Positions 1 through 9,165 of a stretch of 64,000 bases of DNA are shown here, one piece after another. Under the pieces are notes generated by a model. It was not told where the DNA came from and did no database searches. It saw only the letters and a program-made list of their open reading frames with translations. The stretch is taken from the NCBI GenBank assembly GCA_963827065.1, contig CAWGZM010000003.1, positions 205,884-269,883 on the forward strand. Reading direction: 5' to 3'. This DNA comes from JACVRW01 sp963827065 (GTDB taxonomy: Bacteria; Actinomycetota; Thermoleophilia; Solirubrobacterales; Thermoleophilaceae). The translations under genes were made by a program, and so were the position numbers. Each line of letters starts with the position of its first letter. Position 1 is the stretch's first letter.

Positions 1-406
1 TCGCATCGAGGCGGGCCTCGAGGTCGGCGATGTCCTCGCGCAGCGCCGAGATGCTCGCGCGCGTTGGGCCCTCGCCGACCAGGTCCGCCACAAGCATGCG
101 GAGGAGCGGCTCGCTCTTCACCGGGGTGACGTGCGCTGGGGTGTCCGCCCACTCGCGCAGCGCCTCGAGGCCCTTGTCGGTGAGCGAGTAGACAGTCCGC
201 TCACGTGTCTTGCCGGGCTCGCGGCGCGCCTCTAGGTAGCCCAGCTTTGCGAGCCGCTTGGGCTCGACGTAGTACTGGCTCTCACCGGCCCAGGCCAGGA
301 TCCTGCCGCGCTGGGCCAGTCGCAGGAGATCGTGCGCGCCCGCGCCGCCGCGGCCCACCAAGCCGAGGATCTCGTAGGAAAACAGGCTCAATTCCGCTCT
401 AGACAT
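1..406 (-). CDS. PadR-family transcriptional regulator (3' end beyond the window)
   Basis: The minus strand reads from an ATG at 406 without a stop to the window edge, giving about 135 residues that start MSRAELSLFSYEILGLVGR. The PadR winged helix is recognisable: a helix-turn-helix with the WAGESQYYVEPKRLAKLGYL recognition region, then a wing (REPGKTRERTVYSLTDKG) and the start of a C-terminal dimerising helix. PadR proteins are usually autoregulatory repressors that respond to small aromatic or drug-like ligands. The gene is divergent from the methyltransferase at 467, and a perfect palindrome sits directly in front of its start codon, so control of both genes is likely. The C-terminal helix is cut off by the window. 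Confidence 0.85.
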   Translation of the reverse strand, partial: MSRAELSLFSYEILGLVGRGGAGAHDLLRLAQRGRILAWAGESQYYVEPKRLAKLGYLEARREPGKTRERTVYSLTDKGLEALREWADTPAHVTPVKSEPLLRMLVADLVGEGPTRASISALREDIADLEARLDA

Positions 407-407
407 A

Positions 408-420
408 CTATGGTCCATAG
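408..420. promoter_or_regulatory. Perfect palindrome, candidate PadR operator
   Basis: CTATGG-T-CCATAG is a perfect inverted repeat two bases upstream of the PadR start codon, in the 60-base gap between divergent genes. A further CCATAG half-site lies at 438-443. Position and symmetry fit an autoregulatory operator that would also cover the promoter of the methyltransferase. No binding data are available; this is inferred from symmetry and place only. Confidence 0.5.
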
Positions 421-466
421 CTTACGATAGCTACGACCCATAGGCTAAGCGTATGAGGAGACGGAG

Positions 467-1267
467 ATGGCTACGACGAGCGCCGCGGTCGGAAGCGACA
501 TGAGACAGGGCGAGCTCTGGGGCGCGCGAGCGGACGACTGGGCACAGGTCGAGGAGCAGCAGCTGCCGACCTACGAAGAGGGCATCCGGCGCACCGGCGT
601 GAAGGCCGGTGACCGCGTCCTCGACGTGGGCTGCGGTTCCGGCGTGTTTCTGCGCGCGGTCACCGATCTCGGCGGCCGCGCCTACGGACTCGACGCGTCG
701 CGCGGCCTACTTCGCGTCGCCCGTGCGCGTGTTCCCGAGGCCGACCTGAGGGTCGGCGACCTGCAGTCCCTGCCCCACGAGGACGACTTCTTCGACGTCG
801 TGACTGGCTTCAACTCGTTCTTCTTCGCGGACGACATGGTCGCTGCCCTGCGCGAGGCCGTCCGGGTCGCAAAGCCGGGTGCGCCCGTGCTGATCCAGGT
901 CTGGGGCCGGCCCGAGCGCTGCCAGCTCAGGCCGATGCTCGCGGCGGCCGGGAGCCTAAGGCCGCCGCAGCCCGAGCCGGCCGCCGCGCCGCCGCCGCTC
1001 TGGCAGCCGGGCGTGCTCGAGCAAGTCGCCTCGGAGGCCGGGCTCGCCCCGGGGGAGAGCTTCGACCTGAGTACGAGCTTCGAGTTCGCCGACGAGAGCG
1101 CGCTGTTGCGCAACCTGCTGTCACCGGGTCCGGTGAGCGAGGCGGTCCGTCATTCCGGCGAGCGGGCAGTGGCCGACGCCATCCTGGGAGCGCTCGCGCC
1201 CCACCGGCGCCCGGACGGGAGCTACCGGCTCGAGAACGAGTGGCATTTCCTGCTCGCGCGCGCGTGA
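467..1267 (+). CDS. Class I SAM-dependent methyltransferase
   Basis: This is a 266-residue Rossmann-fold methyltransferase of the UbiE/Methyltransf_11 type. Motif I is VLDVGCGSGVF at about residues 51-61, the acidic loop after strand 2 is in YGLDASRG, and a motif like DFFDVVTGFNSFFF corresponds to motif IV. The substrate cannot be told from sequence. The start has a purine-rich ribosome site (GAGGAG, 455-460). It is divergent from a PadR regulator, so expression is probably induced by that regulator's ligand. It is convergent with transaldolase, with two bases between the stop codons. Confidence 0.85.
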   Translation: MATTSAAVGSDMRQGELWGARADDWAQVEEQQLPTYEEGIRRTGVKAGDRVLDVGCGSGVFLRAVTDLGGRAYGLDASRGLLRVARARVPEADLRVGDLQSLPHEDDFFDVVTGFNSFFFADDMVAALREAVRVAKPGAPVLIQVWGRPERCQLRPMLAAAGSLRPPQPEPAAAPPPLWQPGVLEQVASEAGLAPGESFDLSTSFEFADESALLRNLLSPGPVSEAVRHSGERAVADAILGALAPHRRPDGSYRLENEWHFLLARA

Positions 1268-1269
1268 GC

Positions 1270-2385
1270 TCAGCGCGTCCCGGCCAGCTCGCCCGCCTTG
1301 CGTCGCAGCGCCTCGAGTAGACCGTCGTAGGACTCGGCGAACGCGTCGACGCCCTCGTCGACGAGCTGTCTCATCACGATGTCGTCGAGGTCGACGCCCA
1401 GCTCGCGCAGTTCCGTCATCAACTGTCGCGCCGCGTCCACGTCGCGGTCGACCGTGCGCTCGGCGGTCGCGTGGTCGCGGGCCGCCTCGATCGTCGCGTC
1501 GGGCATGGTGTTGACGGTGTCCGGGCCGATCAGCTCGTCCACGTAGAGCGTGTCGGGGTAGTCCGGGTTCTTGGTCGACGTCGATCCCCACAAGGGTCGC
1601 TGGACGTTTGCGCCGGCCGCGGCCAACCGCTCCCAGCGATCGCCGGAGAACAACTCTTGGAACTCGGCATAGGCGAGCTTCGCGTTGGCGACCGCGGCAC
1701 GCCCGCGCAGGTCCTCGCGGCCGAGTTCCTCCAGCGCGGCGTCGACCTTGGTGTCGACCCGGGAGACGAAGAAGCTCGCGACCGAGGCGCTGCGGTCGAT
1801 CGGCTCGCCGGCCTCGTACCGGCGCTCGAGCCCGCGCAGGAAGGCCTCCGCGATGTCGCGGTAGCGCTCGACGGCGAACAGGAGCGTCACGTTCACGTTG
1901 ACGCCGAGCGCGGTCAGCTCCTCGAATGCGCGAACCCCGGGCTCGGTGCCGGGCACCTTGATCAGCACGTTGGGCCGGTCGATCGCGTCGCGGTGGCGCT
2001 GCGCCTCCGCGATCGAGCCCTCGGCGTCGAAGGCGAGCGAGGCCGGCAGCTCGAAGGAGACGTAGCCGTCCTGGCCCTTCGTCTCCTCGAAGACCGGTCG
2101 CATCAGGTCGGCCGCGTCGCGGACGTCCTGGTAGGCGAGCCGCTCGAAGATCTCCTGCGGGTCGTCCGTCTCGCGGGTGACCTCACGGAAGGCGTCGTCG
2201 TAGCGGTCCGAGTGACCCATGCCCTTCTCGAAGATCGTGGGGTTCGAGGTGACGCCGCTGATCCCGTCCTCGTTGATGAGTCGCTCCAGCTCGCCGTCGT
2301 CGAGCAGCTGGCGGTTCAGGTTGTCGATCCAGATCGCTTGCCCGAGGGCCTCGATCTCTCGCAGTCGATTCACGTTGTCGGCCAT
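1270..2385 (-). CDS. tal: Transaldolase
   Basis: The 371-residue protein is the long actinobacterial form of transaldolase, which moves a dihydroxyacetone unit between sugar phosphates in the non-oxidative pentose phosphate pathway. The Schiff-base lysine is in NVLIKVPGT at about residue 142. The conserved N-terminal GVTSNPTIFEKG and the serine/threonine-rich LWGSTSTKNP loop before the C-terminal helices are both present. No transketolase or G6P dehydrogenase is seen beside it, although these genes are commonly linked in actinobacteria. The protein appears full length. Confidence 0.95.
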   Translation of the reverse strand: MADNVNRLREIEALGQAIWIDNLNRQLLDDGELERLINEDGISGVTSNPTIFEKGMGHSDRYDDAFREVTRETDDPQEIFERLAYQDVRDAADLMRPVFEETKGQDGYVSFELPASLAFDAEGSIAEAQRHRDAIDRPNVLIKVPGTEPGVRAFEELTALGVNVNVTLLFAVERYRDIAEAFLRGLERRYEAGEPIDRSASVASFFVSRVDTKVDAALEELGREDLRGRAAVANAKLAYAEFQELFSGDRWERLAAAGANVQRPLWGSTSTKNPDYPDTLYVDELIGPDTVNTMPDATIEAARDHATAERTVDRDVDAARQLMTELRELGVDLDDIVMRQLVDEGVDAFAESYDGLLEALRRKAGELAGTR

Positions 2386-2467
2386 GCCTTCCGGCTACCC
2401 GGTGGGGCGGGGCGACACACGCCCCGTCGGGTTGCGGGCGGCTACTCCGCCGCCTAGCGTGCCGCTC

Positions 2468-3094
2468 ATGAACTCCTATCCCGTCACCCTCTCGATCGAC
2501 TTTCCCGATCGACCGCTCAACCGGCTGACGACGGCCTTTCGCGTGTTCACGGTGATTCCGATCGCCATCGTGCTGTGCTCGATCGCCGGATACAGCAATC
2601 AGTACGACGCAAGCGGGGAGAGCGCGACGATCGTGATCGGCGGCGTCGGCCTGCTGTTCGTCCCCCCGCTCCTCATGATCCTGTTCCGGCAGAAGTACCC
2701 GCGCTGGTGGTTCGACTGGAACCTCGAGCTGCTGCGCTTCGCGAACCGCGTCGGGGCCTACTTCGCGCTGATGGAGGACCGCTATCCGTCCACGGACGAG
2801 CATCAGTACGTGGCGCTGGAGATGCCGTATCCCGACGCGCGAACCGGCCTCAACCGCTGGCTTCCGCTCGTCAAGTGGTTCCTCGCCATTCCCCACTACA
2901 TCGTGCTCGCGTTCCTCTATCTCGGCGTCATCGTCGTCGTGATCATCGCCTGGTTCGCGATCCTGTTTACCGGTCGCTACCCGCGCGGCCTGTTCGATTT
3001 CGTCGAGGGCGTGATCCGCTGGCACAACCGCGTCGTCGCCTACGCCCTCATATTGGTGACGGACGAGTACCCGCCGTTCCGGCTCGGGCAGTGA
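2468..3094 (+). CDS. DUF4389 membrane protein
   Basis: The protein has 208 residues starting at ATG 2468, 82 bases from the divergent transaldolase start. DUF4389 domains appear here as two halves, each with a hydrophobic segment followed by a conserved aromatic/basic stretch: FRQKYPRWWFDWNLE...RVGAYFALMEDRYP in the first and FTGRYPRGLFDFVEGVIRWHNRVVAY in the second. About four membrane helices are visible (residues 18-38, 50-66, 133-160 and near the end). The function of the family is unknown. The stop overlaps the GTG start of the downstream acetyltransferase, so translation of the two is coupled. Confidence 0.85.
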   Translation: MNSYPVTLSIDFPDRPLNRLTTAFRVFTVIPIAIVLCSIAGYSNQYDASGESATIVIGGVGLLFVPPLLMILFRQKYPRWWFDWNLELLRFANRVGAYFALMEDRYPSTDEHQYVALEMPYPDARTGLNRWLPLVKWFLAIPHYIVLAFLYLGVIVVVIIAWFAILFTGRYPRGLFDFVEGVIRWHNRVVAYALILVTDEYPPFRLGQ

Positions 3095-3594
3095 GCGGAC
3101 CGGGTCCGTCCCGCACGCAGTCAGCGGAACTTCAGATCGAGCCGGTCCGGCCCGAGCACGCGGAGCGGCTGCGCGAGCTGCGTGCGGATCCCGAGGTGGC
3201 GCGCTGGTGGGATCCGCCGCCGGACGAGTGGCCGCTCGGGCCTGAGCCCGATGTCGAGCGCTTCGCGATCACGGTGGACGGCGAGCCGGCCGGTGCGATC
3301 CAGTTCTGGGAGGAGACGGACCCCGGCTGCCGCTCCGCCGACGTGGACATCTTCCTCGGGCCGGAGCACCAGGGCCGCGGCCTGGGCACCGAGGCGCTGC
3401 GCATCATCGTGCGCCACCTGGTCGAGGAGCGCGGCCACCACCGCATCACGCTGTCGACCGCGGTGGACAACGCTCGCGCGATCCGCGTCTACGAGAAGGT
3501 GGGCTTTCGCCCGGTCGGCGTCACCCGCAAGTCCAACCTCAACGAGCTCAGCGGCGAATGGGAGGACGAGCTGCTGATGGAGTACGTCGTCTAG
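3091..3594 (+). CDS. GNAT N-acetyltransferase, AAC(6')-like
   Basis: The 167-residue acetyltransferase starts at the GTG of a GTGA overlap with the DUF4389 gene. The acetyl-CoA binding loop is QGRGLGTEALR, followed by the C-terminal DNARAIRVYEKVGFRPVG signature. N-terminal PVRPEHAERLRELRADPEVARWW and the overall layout resemble aminoglycoside 6'-N-acetyltransferases, but a housekeeping substrate is equally possible. The stop codon shares a CTAG (3591-3594) with the stop of the convergent phosphatase gene. Confidence 0.85.
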   Translation: MSGPGPSRTQSAELQIEPVRPEHAERLRELRADPEVARWWDPPPDEWPLGPEPDVERFAITVDGEPAGAIQFWEETDPGCRSADVDIFLGPEHQGRGLGTEALRIIVRHLVEERGHHRITLSTAVDNARAIRVYEKVGFRPVGVTRKSNLNELSGEWEDELLMEYVV

Positions 3595-5195
3595 ACCGGA
3601 ACCGCCCCCGGCCGCCCGTCCTCGACCTCGAACGACGCGAAGGTGTAGACCGGGGCGTCGCTGCGGCTCACCGTCTTGACCATCCGCAGGTCGGTGCGCC
3701 ACGCCTCGCGATCGACCCGGCAGCGGACGTAGCCGCGCCGGTCCCCGTCGAAGAACTTGATGTGCGGGTTCGCGTCGATCATCGGCCCGTAGTAGGGGCC
3801 ATAGACCGGGAAGTCGCCGTTGGACGAGATCGACGTCCCGACGAACTCCGTCGCGACCGTGGTCGAGTCGGGGTCGGAGAAGTCGGCCTTGATGTCGTTG
3901 ACGAAGGTCGAGTGCCAGTCGCCCGTGATGAGCATCGGGTTGCGGATCCGCGCCTCGGCCAGGTGGTCGATGATGCGCTGGCGCGCCACCGGGTAGCCAT
4001 CCCAGGCGTCGTGCCAGTAGATGCGCGGGTCGCCGCGGTCGTGGTCGAGCTGGCCCATCATCACCTGCTGGGCGATCACGTTCCAGCGCGCGCGGGAGCG
4101 TTCGAGCCCGTCGCGCAGCCAGGCCTCCTGGTCGAAGCCGAGCATCGTCACGTCCGGGTCGAGCGAGGCCTCGCAGCGCGGGAACTCGCCGTCGCCGCAG
4201 GGCTGATCGGTGCGGTACTGGCGCTCGTCGACCACGCTGAACTCGGCCAGGTCGCCCCACGTCATGCGCCGGTAGAGCAGGGCCGAGCCGTTGCGCGGGC
4301 GGGCTGAGGTCCGCAGCGGAATGTGCTCGTAGAACGCCTGGTAGGCCGCCGCCCGGCGGGCGGTGAACGCCGGGCTCGGCTGGCCGCCGACGGGGGCGAG
4401 ACCGGCATAGTCGTTCTGCACCTCGTGGTCGTCCCACGCGATCACCCACGGGAACAGCTGGTGTGCCCGCTGCAGGTCGGGGTCGGTCTTGTAGAGCCCG
4501 TGCTGGAGCCGATAGCGCTCGAGCGTCTCGCACTCTGGCCGATACTGCTCCGGCACCGGCACGCCCCTGAAGCCGCCGTTCTCGTCGATCCCGTACTCGT
4601 AGAAGTAGTCGCCGAGGTGCACGACGAAGGCGAGGTCCTCCTCCGCCATGCGCCGGTAGGCCGAGTAGTAGCCCTCGTCCCAGCGCTGGCAGGACGCGAA
4701 CGCGAAGTTCAGGGAGCTGACCGAGTGCCAGCGTGACGGCGCCGTCAGCGTGCGCCCGACCGGGCTCAGCTCGTCGCGGTAGCGGAACTGGAAGTAGTAC
4801 TCGCGCCGTGGTTCCAGGCCGCCCACCTCCACGTGCACGGAGTGCGCGAGCTCGGGCACTGCGAGCGTGATGCCGGCGCGCACGACCCGTCGCATGGCCG
4901 GATCCTTCGCAACGCGCCACACGACCGGCGCCCAGCGATGGGGCATGCCGCCGTCGGGCTCGAGCGGCTCCGGCGCCAACCGCGTCCACAGCACGACCCG
5001 GTTGGGCGCGGGGTCGCCCGACGCCACTCCGAGGCTGAACGGATAGCCGCTCAGCCGCGGCGCCGCGTGGGCCAGGTCACCGCGCACCTGGCAGAACGCG
5101 GCCGCGCCCGCCAGCGCCCCGGTGAATTGGAGGAAGCGGCGGCGATCCATCGGGCCGGCCAGCGCCTCTTCGAGCGACTGCAGGGCATCGGGCAT
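3591..5195 (-). CDS. phoD: PhoD-like alkaline phosphatase, Tat-exported
   Basis: The 534-residue protein matches the PhoD metallophosphatase family: an N-terminal fibronectin-like PhoD_N domain (WTRLAPEPL to about residue 120), then the calcium/iron phosphoesterase core. Core motifs include FAFASCQ, VHLGDYFYEYG, AWDDHEVQNDYAG and LITGDWHSTFVNDIK. Near the N terminus, MDRRRFLQFTGALAGAAAF is a clear twin-arginine signal, so the enzyme is folded in the cytoplasm and exported through Tat. It should release phosphate from mono- and diesters outside the membrane. A downstream start at the Met of MDRRRF (residue 16) is also possible. Confidence 0.93.
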   Translation of the reverse strand: MPDALQSLEEALAGPMDRRRFLQFTGALAGAAAFCQVRGDLAHAAPRLSGYPFSLGVASGDPAPNRVVLWTRLAPEPLEPDGGMPHRWAPVVWRVAKDPAMRRVVRAGITLAVPELAHSVHVEVGGLEPRREYYFQFRYRDELSPVGRTLTAPSRWHSVSSLNFAFASCQRWDEGYYSAYRRMAEEDLAFVVHLGDYFYEYGIDENGGFRGVPVPEQYRPECETLERYRLQHGLYKTDPDLQRAHQLFPWVIAWDDHEVQNDYAGLAPVGGQPSPAFTARRAAAYQAFYEHIPLRTSARPRNGSALLYRRMTWGDLAEFSVVDERQYRTDQPCGDGEFPRCEASLDPDVTMLGFDQEAWLRDGLERSRARWNVIAQQVMMGQLDHDRGDPRIYWHDAWDGYPVARQRIIDHLAEARIRNPMLITGDWHSTFVNDIKADFSDPDSTTVATEFVGTSISSNGDFPVYGPYYGPMIDANPHIKFFDGDRRGYVRCRVDREAWRTDLRMVKTVSRSDAPVYTFASFEVEDGRPGAVPV

Positions 5196-5274
5196 GACGA
5201 CCTCCGGTCGGGGGGCGCGAGGGAAGCCCCAGGGCGCGGGGACCCGTTCCGCGCATCTGGCGCGCGAGCTATAT

Positions 5275-5285
5275 CCCTTAAAGGG
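5275..5285. promoter_or_regulatory. Small palindrome between divergent phosphatase genes
   Basis: CCCTT-A-AAGGG is a perfect odd palindrome in the 180-base gap between the divergent PhoD (start 5195) and alkaline-phosphatase-family (start 5376) genes. It may be a shared operator. The evidence is symmetry and position only. Confidence 0.25.
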
Positions 5286-5375
5286 GGCTCAGTCAACCCT
5301 GGTCGGCCTTGACTCGCCCGAGTGGGGTGCGGTAGAAGCAGCGTGGGTAGGCGCCCTACGGAGGAGGAGTTCTCG

Positions 5376-7121
5376 ATGAGGCATCGGCGCTGGATGTTCC
5401 TGGCCGCTTCGGCACTACTGGCGACGATGCTGGCCTCGGCGCCCGCGGCGCAGGCGGGGCGCCACCCGGACCGCCCATCGCGCGTGCTGATCATCATGCT
5501 CGACCAGGCGCGCCCGGACACGATCGAGCGCTACGGGATGAAGCACGTCCAGGCGCTGATGCGGAAGGGCACCTCCTTCCCGAACGCTCTGGTCGGTCAC
5601 ATGGCCGCCGAAACGGTCGTGAGCCACAACGTGATCACGAGCGGCCAGTTCCCGAAGCACATGGGTTGGTCGAACGAGGTCCATCGCGACGTCGACGGTG
5701 TGCTCGGCGCCCGCGGCGAGTACTACGTGACCTCGAGCATGTCGTGCGCGCAGTTCAAGGCGCTGATCGAGCACGGCGGCTACAGGAAGCTTCCCGACTA
5801 CCTCGACGACCGCTTCGGCGATACGTCGAAGTTCGTCTCGATCGCGCAGAAGCGCACGGCGGTCTGCCCGGCCGGCCACACGAGCCTGGCGGCGGACGGG
5901 AACGGTACCGACCCCGAGGACATAATCCTGCAGATCCGCGGCGACTCCGCGCCGATCCAATGCGACGGCGTCTCTGGTTGGCGAGTGCCCGAGGACGCCA
6001 ACTTGTCGGCGCCGGCCTACTTCGACCTGGGCAAGCCGTGCAACCGCTGGTGGACGTGGCAGGGCGCGAACGCGTATGGCACGGGCTCGATCCTGCCGGC
6101 GCGGATCTATCCGCTCGAGGGCAACCGCTTCGTACCCGGGCGCGATCCGGCACACCTGGGCGGCGACGTCTGGTCCGCCGACGCTGCCATTCGGGTGATC
6201 CAGAACGACCGGGCCTGGCGCGGCATGCTCGTGAGCCTCGGCGGGATCGACAAGCTGGGCCACATGTGGGGCCCGGAAGACGAGAAAACCGGCCCGCCCG
6301 GCTCGAACCAGGAAATGCGCCACCTGCCGTTCATCGCCAAGACGGCCGACGCGCAGGTCGGGAAGCTGATCGACGCGCTGAAGATCCGCGGCATCCTGGA
6401 CGAGACGCTCGTGGTGATCACCGCCGACCACGCCGCCCAGACCGGTCGTGAGTTCCACGGACGCCTCGACACATTCCCGCCCGGGGTACCCGACAGCAAC
6501 CTCTGCGATCCCGCCACCGGCTCCACGGGCTTGCGCTCGGATTGCAACTGGTACTACGGGCAAGACGCGAACGAGATCTACCTCGATCCCAGCCCCGCAA
6601 TTGCGGAGCTCAGGGACGCCTTGACGCCGGCCGGTGGAGACACCAACCTCCGCTTCTCCTACCAGGACGGACATGTCGCCGCGTGGCTGAACGACAACTC
6701 ACATGAGCGCAAGCTGGAGGCGGCGAGGGCGATGCTCGACCTTCCGGGCGTGATCGCGAGCTTCCGCCTGAACGACGACGCGGACGACTACCGGCTGGTG
6801 GGGACGAACCGCATGGGCTTCGGGGAGCTCCTCTGGTTCTGGACGCACGGCCCGCAGCTCGTCGACACGATGGCGGCCCCGTACGCCCCGGATGCCGTCG
6901 CGCTGCTCGAGACGGACGTGACCTACGGGGTGATGGGCGACCACGGCGGCCACAACCGCCTCGTCCAGAACATCCCGATGGTCTTCTATGGCCCCGGTGT
7001 CGGCTCGCGTGACTCGAGGGAGGAGCTGCGCCTGGTCGATGTGCTGCCGACCATCCTCGAGACGATGGGCATCGACTACGACGAGAACGATCTCGACGGC
7101 GAGGCGGTGAGGCTGCGCTAG
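5376..7121 (+). CDS. Exported alkaline-phosphatase-superfamily phosphodiesterase/pyrophosphatase
   Basis: The protein has 581 residues from ATG 5376, preceded by a strong GGAGGAG ribosome site at 5360-5368. The N terminus is a Sec signal peptide (MRHRRWMFLAASALLATMLAS, predicted cut near AQA-GR). The type I phosphodiesterase fold is shown by the metal site IIMLDQARPDT, a nucleophile region AAETVVSHNVITSG, TADHAAQ and, near the C terminus, MGDHGGHNR. The substrate is unknown; nucleotide pyrophosphatases and phosphonoacetate hydrolases share this fold. It is divergent from PhoD, suggesting an extracellular phosphate-scavenging pair. Its stop shares a CTAG with the convergent hydratase gene. Confidence 0.88.
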   Translation: MRHRRWMFLAASALLATMLASAPAAQAGRHPDRPSRVLIIMLDQARPDTIERYGMKHVQALMRKGTSFPNALVGHMAAETVVSHNVITSGQFPKHMGWSNEVHRDVDGVLGARGEYYVTSSMSCAQFKALIEHGGYRKLPDYLDDRFGDTSKFVSIAQKRTAVCPAGHTSLAADGNGTDPEDIILQIRGDSAPIQCDGVSGWRVPEDANLSAPAYFDLGKPCNRWWTWQGANAYGTGSILPARIYPLEGNRFVPGRDPAHLGGDVWSADAAIRVIQNDRAWRGMLVSLGGIDKLGHMWGPEDEKTGPPGSNQEMRHLPFIAKTADAQVGKLIDALKIRGILDETLVVITADHAAQTGREFHGRLDTFPPGVPDSNLCDPATGSTGLRSDCNWYYGQDANEIYLDPSPAIAELRDALTPAGGDTNLRFSYQDGHVAAWLNDNSHERKLEAARAMLDLPGVIASFRLNDDADDYRLVGTNRMGFGELLWFWTHGPQLVDTMAAPYAPDAVALLETDVTYGVMGDHGGHNRLVQNIPMVFYGPGVGSRDSREELRLVDVLPTILETMGIDYDENDLDGEAVRLR

Positions 7122-7873
7122 CCCCGGCGGCGCTCCGCGAACTCGCCGAGGGCCGCCCGCGCGTCGGGCTCGTCGAAGAGCCGCACGCAGTGGTGCGTCT
7201 CGCGGTCCATGGCCGCAGCGACCAGATCGCCGAAGCGCTCGTTCAGCATCGACTTGGTCGCGGCGAGCGCGTCGCGGGAGTTGCCCGCGAAGACCTCGGC
7301 CCAGTGGGCGATGCGCCCGTCGAGCTCGTCCGGGGCCACCATCTCGGTGGCGAAGCCGTGCTCGCGCGCCCAGGCGGCGTCGCGCTCGCGTCCGCCGAGG
7401 AGCAGCTCGCGGGCCGCACTCTCGCCAAGCACCTCCGGCAGGAACAGCGTCCCGGCGTTGCTCGCCACGAGGCCGATGCCGACCTCCGGGGTCAGCAGGC
7501 GGATGCGGTCGGTGCAGAGGCGCAGGTCGCAGCTCGCTGCGAACTCGAGCGCGCCGCCCACGCAGACGCCGTCGACCGCTGCGATCACGGGCAGCGGGCT
7601 GGCGAGCACGACGCGCGTCATGCGCTGGAACGCCTCGATCGTGGCCGCCCAGGCAGCGGCGTCGGCCTCGATCGCCGCCTGCAGGTCGTCGCCCGCCGAG
7701 AAGTGCTCGCCGGCGCCGCGCAGGACGACGCAGCGGATGCTTGGATCGGCGCCGGCGGCGTCGACGGCGTCGGCGACGCCGGTCATCGTCTCGAGGTCCC
7801 AGGCGTTGCGGCGCTCCTGGCGGTCCCAGCTGACGATCCGGGCGGCGCCCTGATCGCTCGAAGTGACGGTCAT
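7118..7873 (-). CDS. Enoyl-CoA hydratase/isomerase family protein
   Basis: The 251-residue crotonase-fold protein has the oxyanion segment LRGAGEHFSAGDDL and the second backbone segment VCVGGALEFAASCDLRL. The catalytic-acid region is LPEVLGESAARELLLGGR. It starts in an ATGA overlap with the PaaK-like ligase gene and is the last gene of the hydantoinase operon. It probably hydrates or isomerises the CoA thioester made by the ligase. The exact reaction within the crotonase superfamily cannot be told. Confidence 0.88.
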   Translation of the reverse strand: MTVTSSDQGAARIVSWDRQERRNAWDLETMTGVADAVDAAGADPSIRCVVLRGAGEHFSAGDDLQAAIEADAAAWAATIEAFQRMTRVVLASPLPVIAAVDGVCVGGALEFAASCDLRLCTDRIRLLTPEVGIGLVASNAGTLFLPEVLGESAARELLLGGRERDAAWAREHGFATEMVAPDELDGRIAHWAEVFAGNSRDALAATKSMLNERFGDLVAAAMDRETHHCVRLFDEPDARAALGEFAERRRG

Positions 7874-9165
7874 CGAACGGTCTCTCTCCTCAGGCTGTCG
7901 ACCGCTGGCGGCAGCGCGTCGCCGCGCGCGGTCCGGTGGACGATGCGCGTCTTGTGCTCGGCCACGGGCAGCGAGCCGGGCTCGAGGCGCGTGACCGCGA
8001 AGCGCACGCGGAGCGTTTTGTACAGGTACTCGGCGAGCCCGTCGAGCTCGACCTCCGGCGCCGCCTCGACGTAGACCTCGACCGGCGGCGCGACGGGGTC
8101 GCCGTGCGCAACCACACAGTGGCGGCCGAGTCTCCCGTCGGCCTCGACGAGGGCGGCGATCGCCTGCGGGTAGACGTTGACGGCCTGGACGCGCAGCATG
8201 TCGTCGCGGCGGCCGTCGATACGGATGCGCAGCGAGTCGCGGCCGCAGGCGCAGGGCGAGGTCCAGACCTGGGCGAGGTCGCCCGAGCGGTAGCGCAGGA
8301 GCGGCGAGGCCTCGCGCCGCAGGTGCGTCCAGACGAGCTCGCCGCTCGCGCCGTCCTCGAGTGCCAGCGGCTCGCCGCTGTCGGGCTCGACCAGCTCGAG
8401 CAGGGCGTGCTCGGCCGTCGTCAGATGGAGGCCCTCGCCCTCGCCGCAGGCGCCGCCCATCGTCGACCAGACGTCAGACATGCCGAACGTGTCCATCACG
8501 CTCGCTCCCCAGGCCGCCTCGATCTCCGCGCGCACGGCGGCGAGGCCCGCGCCGGGCTCACCGGCGGTCACGATGTGCCGCAGGCCGAGCTCACGCGGCT
8601 CGATGCCCTCCTCGCGCGCCCGCGCGGCCAGGTAGGCCGGAAACGAGAGCGTTCCGAAGATCGCCGTGATGCCGAGCCGTGGGATCAGGTCGAGCAGGCG
8701 CCGCGACTGCCCGGTGCCGACTGGCACCACGGTCGCGCCGCTCGCCTCGAGCGCCATGTGGTCGGCGATCCCGCCGGCGTAGAGCGCGTAGTTGAGGCAG
8801 TGTGCGATCACATCGTCGGGCTGCACGCCGGCGATCCGGAAGGCCTCGCCGCCGACGGCGCTGTTGGCCTCGTGGTCCGCGCGGGTGAAGCCGACGGCGA
8901 CCGGCTCGCCGGTCGTGCCCGAGGTCACGTGCATGCGCACGAGCCGCTCGGGCGCCGCGCACAGCTGGGGGCCGAAGGGCGGCTGCGCACGCTGACCCTC
9001 GCGCAGCTCCTCCTTGGTCGTGAACGGGAGCCGGGACAGGTCGCCCGGCTCGCGCACCTGCTCGCGCAGGCCGTGCAGCCGCTCGCGGTAGAACGGGCTC
9101 GCCGCCTCGAGGTACTCGAGCTGCTGCTGGAGCGGGGTCAGGTCTTGCATTCGAGCATCCCGCAT
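7870..9165 (-). CDS. Phenylacetate-CoA-ligase-like (PaaK) adenylating enzyme
   Basis: The protein is 431 residues from ATG 9165, or 426 from ATG 9150. The ANL adenylation core is shown by HVTSGTTGEPVAVG (P-loop), TAGEPGAG, DTFGMSDVWSTMGG, RYRSGDLAQV and GRRDDMLRVQAVNVYPQAI. It should convert an aryl or other carboxylic acid to its CoA thioester with ATP. Both candidate start codons lie inside the 84-bp palindromic element at 9134-9217, and no in-frame ATG or GTG occurs between that element and the conserved LEYLEAASPFYRERL. The translation start is therefore provided by the insertion. No good Shine-Dalgarno sequence is visible there. Confidence 0.88.
   Translation of the reverse strand: MRDARMQDLTPLQQQLEYLEAASPFYRERLHGLREQVREPGDLSRLPFTTKEELREGQRAQPPFGPQLCAAPERLVRMHVTSGTTGEPVAVGFTRADHEANSAVGGEAFRIAGVQPDDVIAHCLNYALYAGGIADHMALEASGATVVPVGTGQSRRLLDLIPRLGITAIFGTLSFPAYLAARAREEGIEPRELGLRHIVTAGEPGAGLAAVRAEIEAAWGASVMDTFGMSDVWSTMGGACGEGEGLHLTTAEHALLELVEPDSGEPLALEDGASGELVWTHLRREASPLLRYRSGDLAQVWTSPCACGRDSLRIRIDGRRDDMLRVQAVNVYPQAIAALVEADGRLGRHCVVAHGDPVAPPVEVYVEAAPEVELDGLAEYLYKTLRVRFAVTRLEPGSLPVAEHKTRIVHRTARGDALPPAVDSLRRETVR

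Noticed and set aside
3121..4989. 622-codon minus-strand open frame over the GNAT and phoD genes
   Set aside because: It is an out-of-frame shadow of phoD, without motifs.
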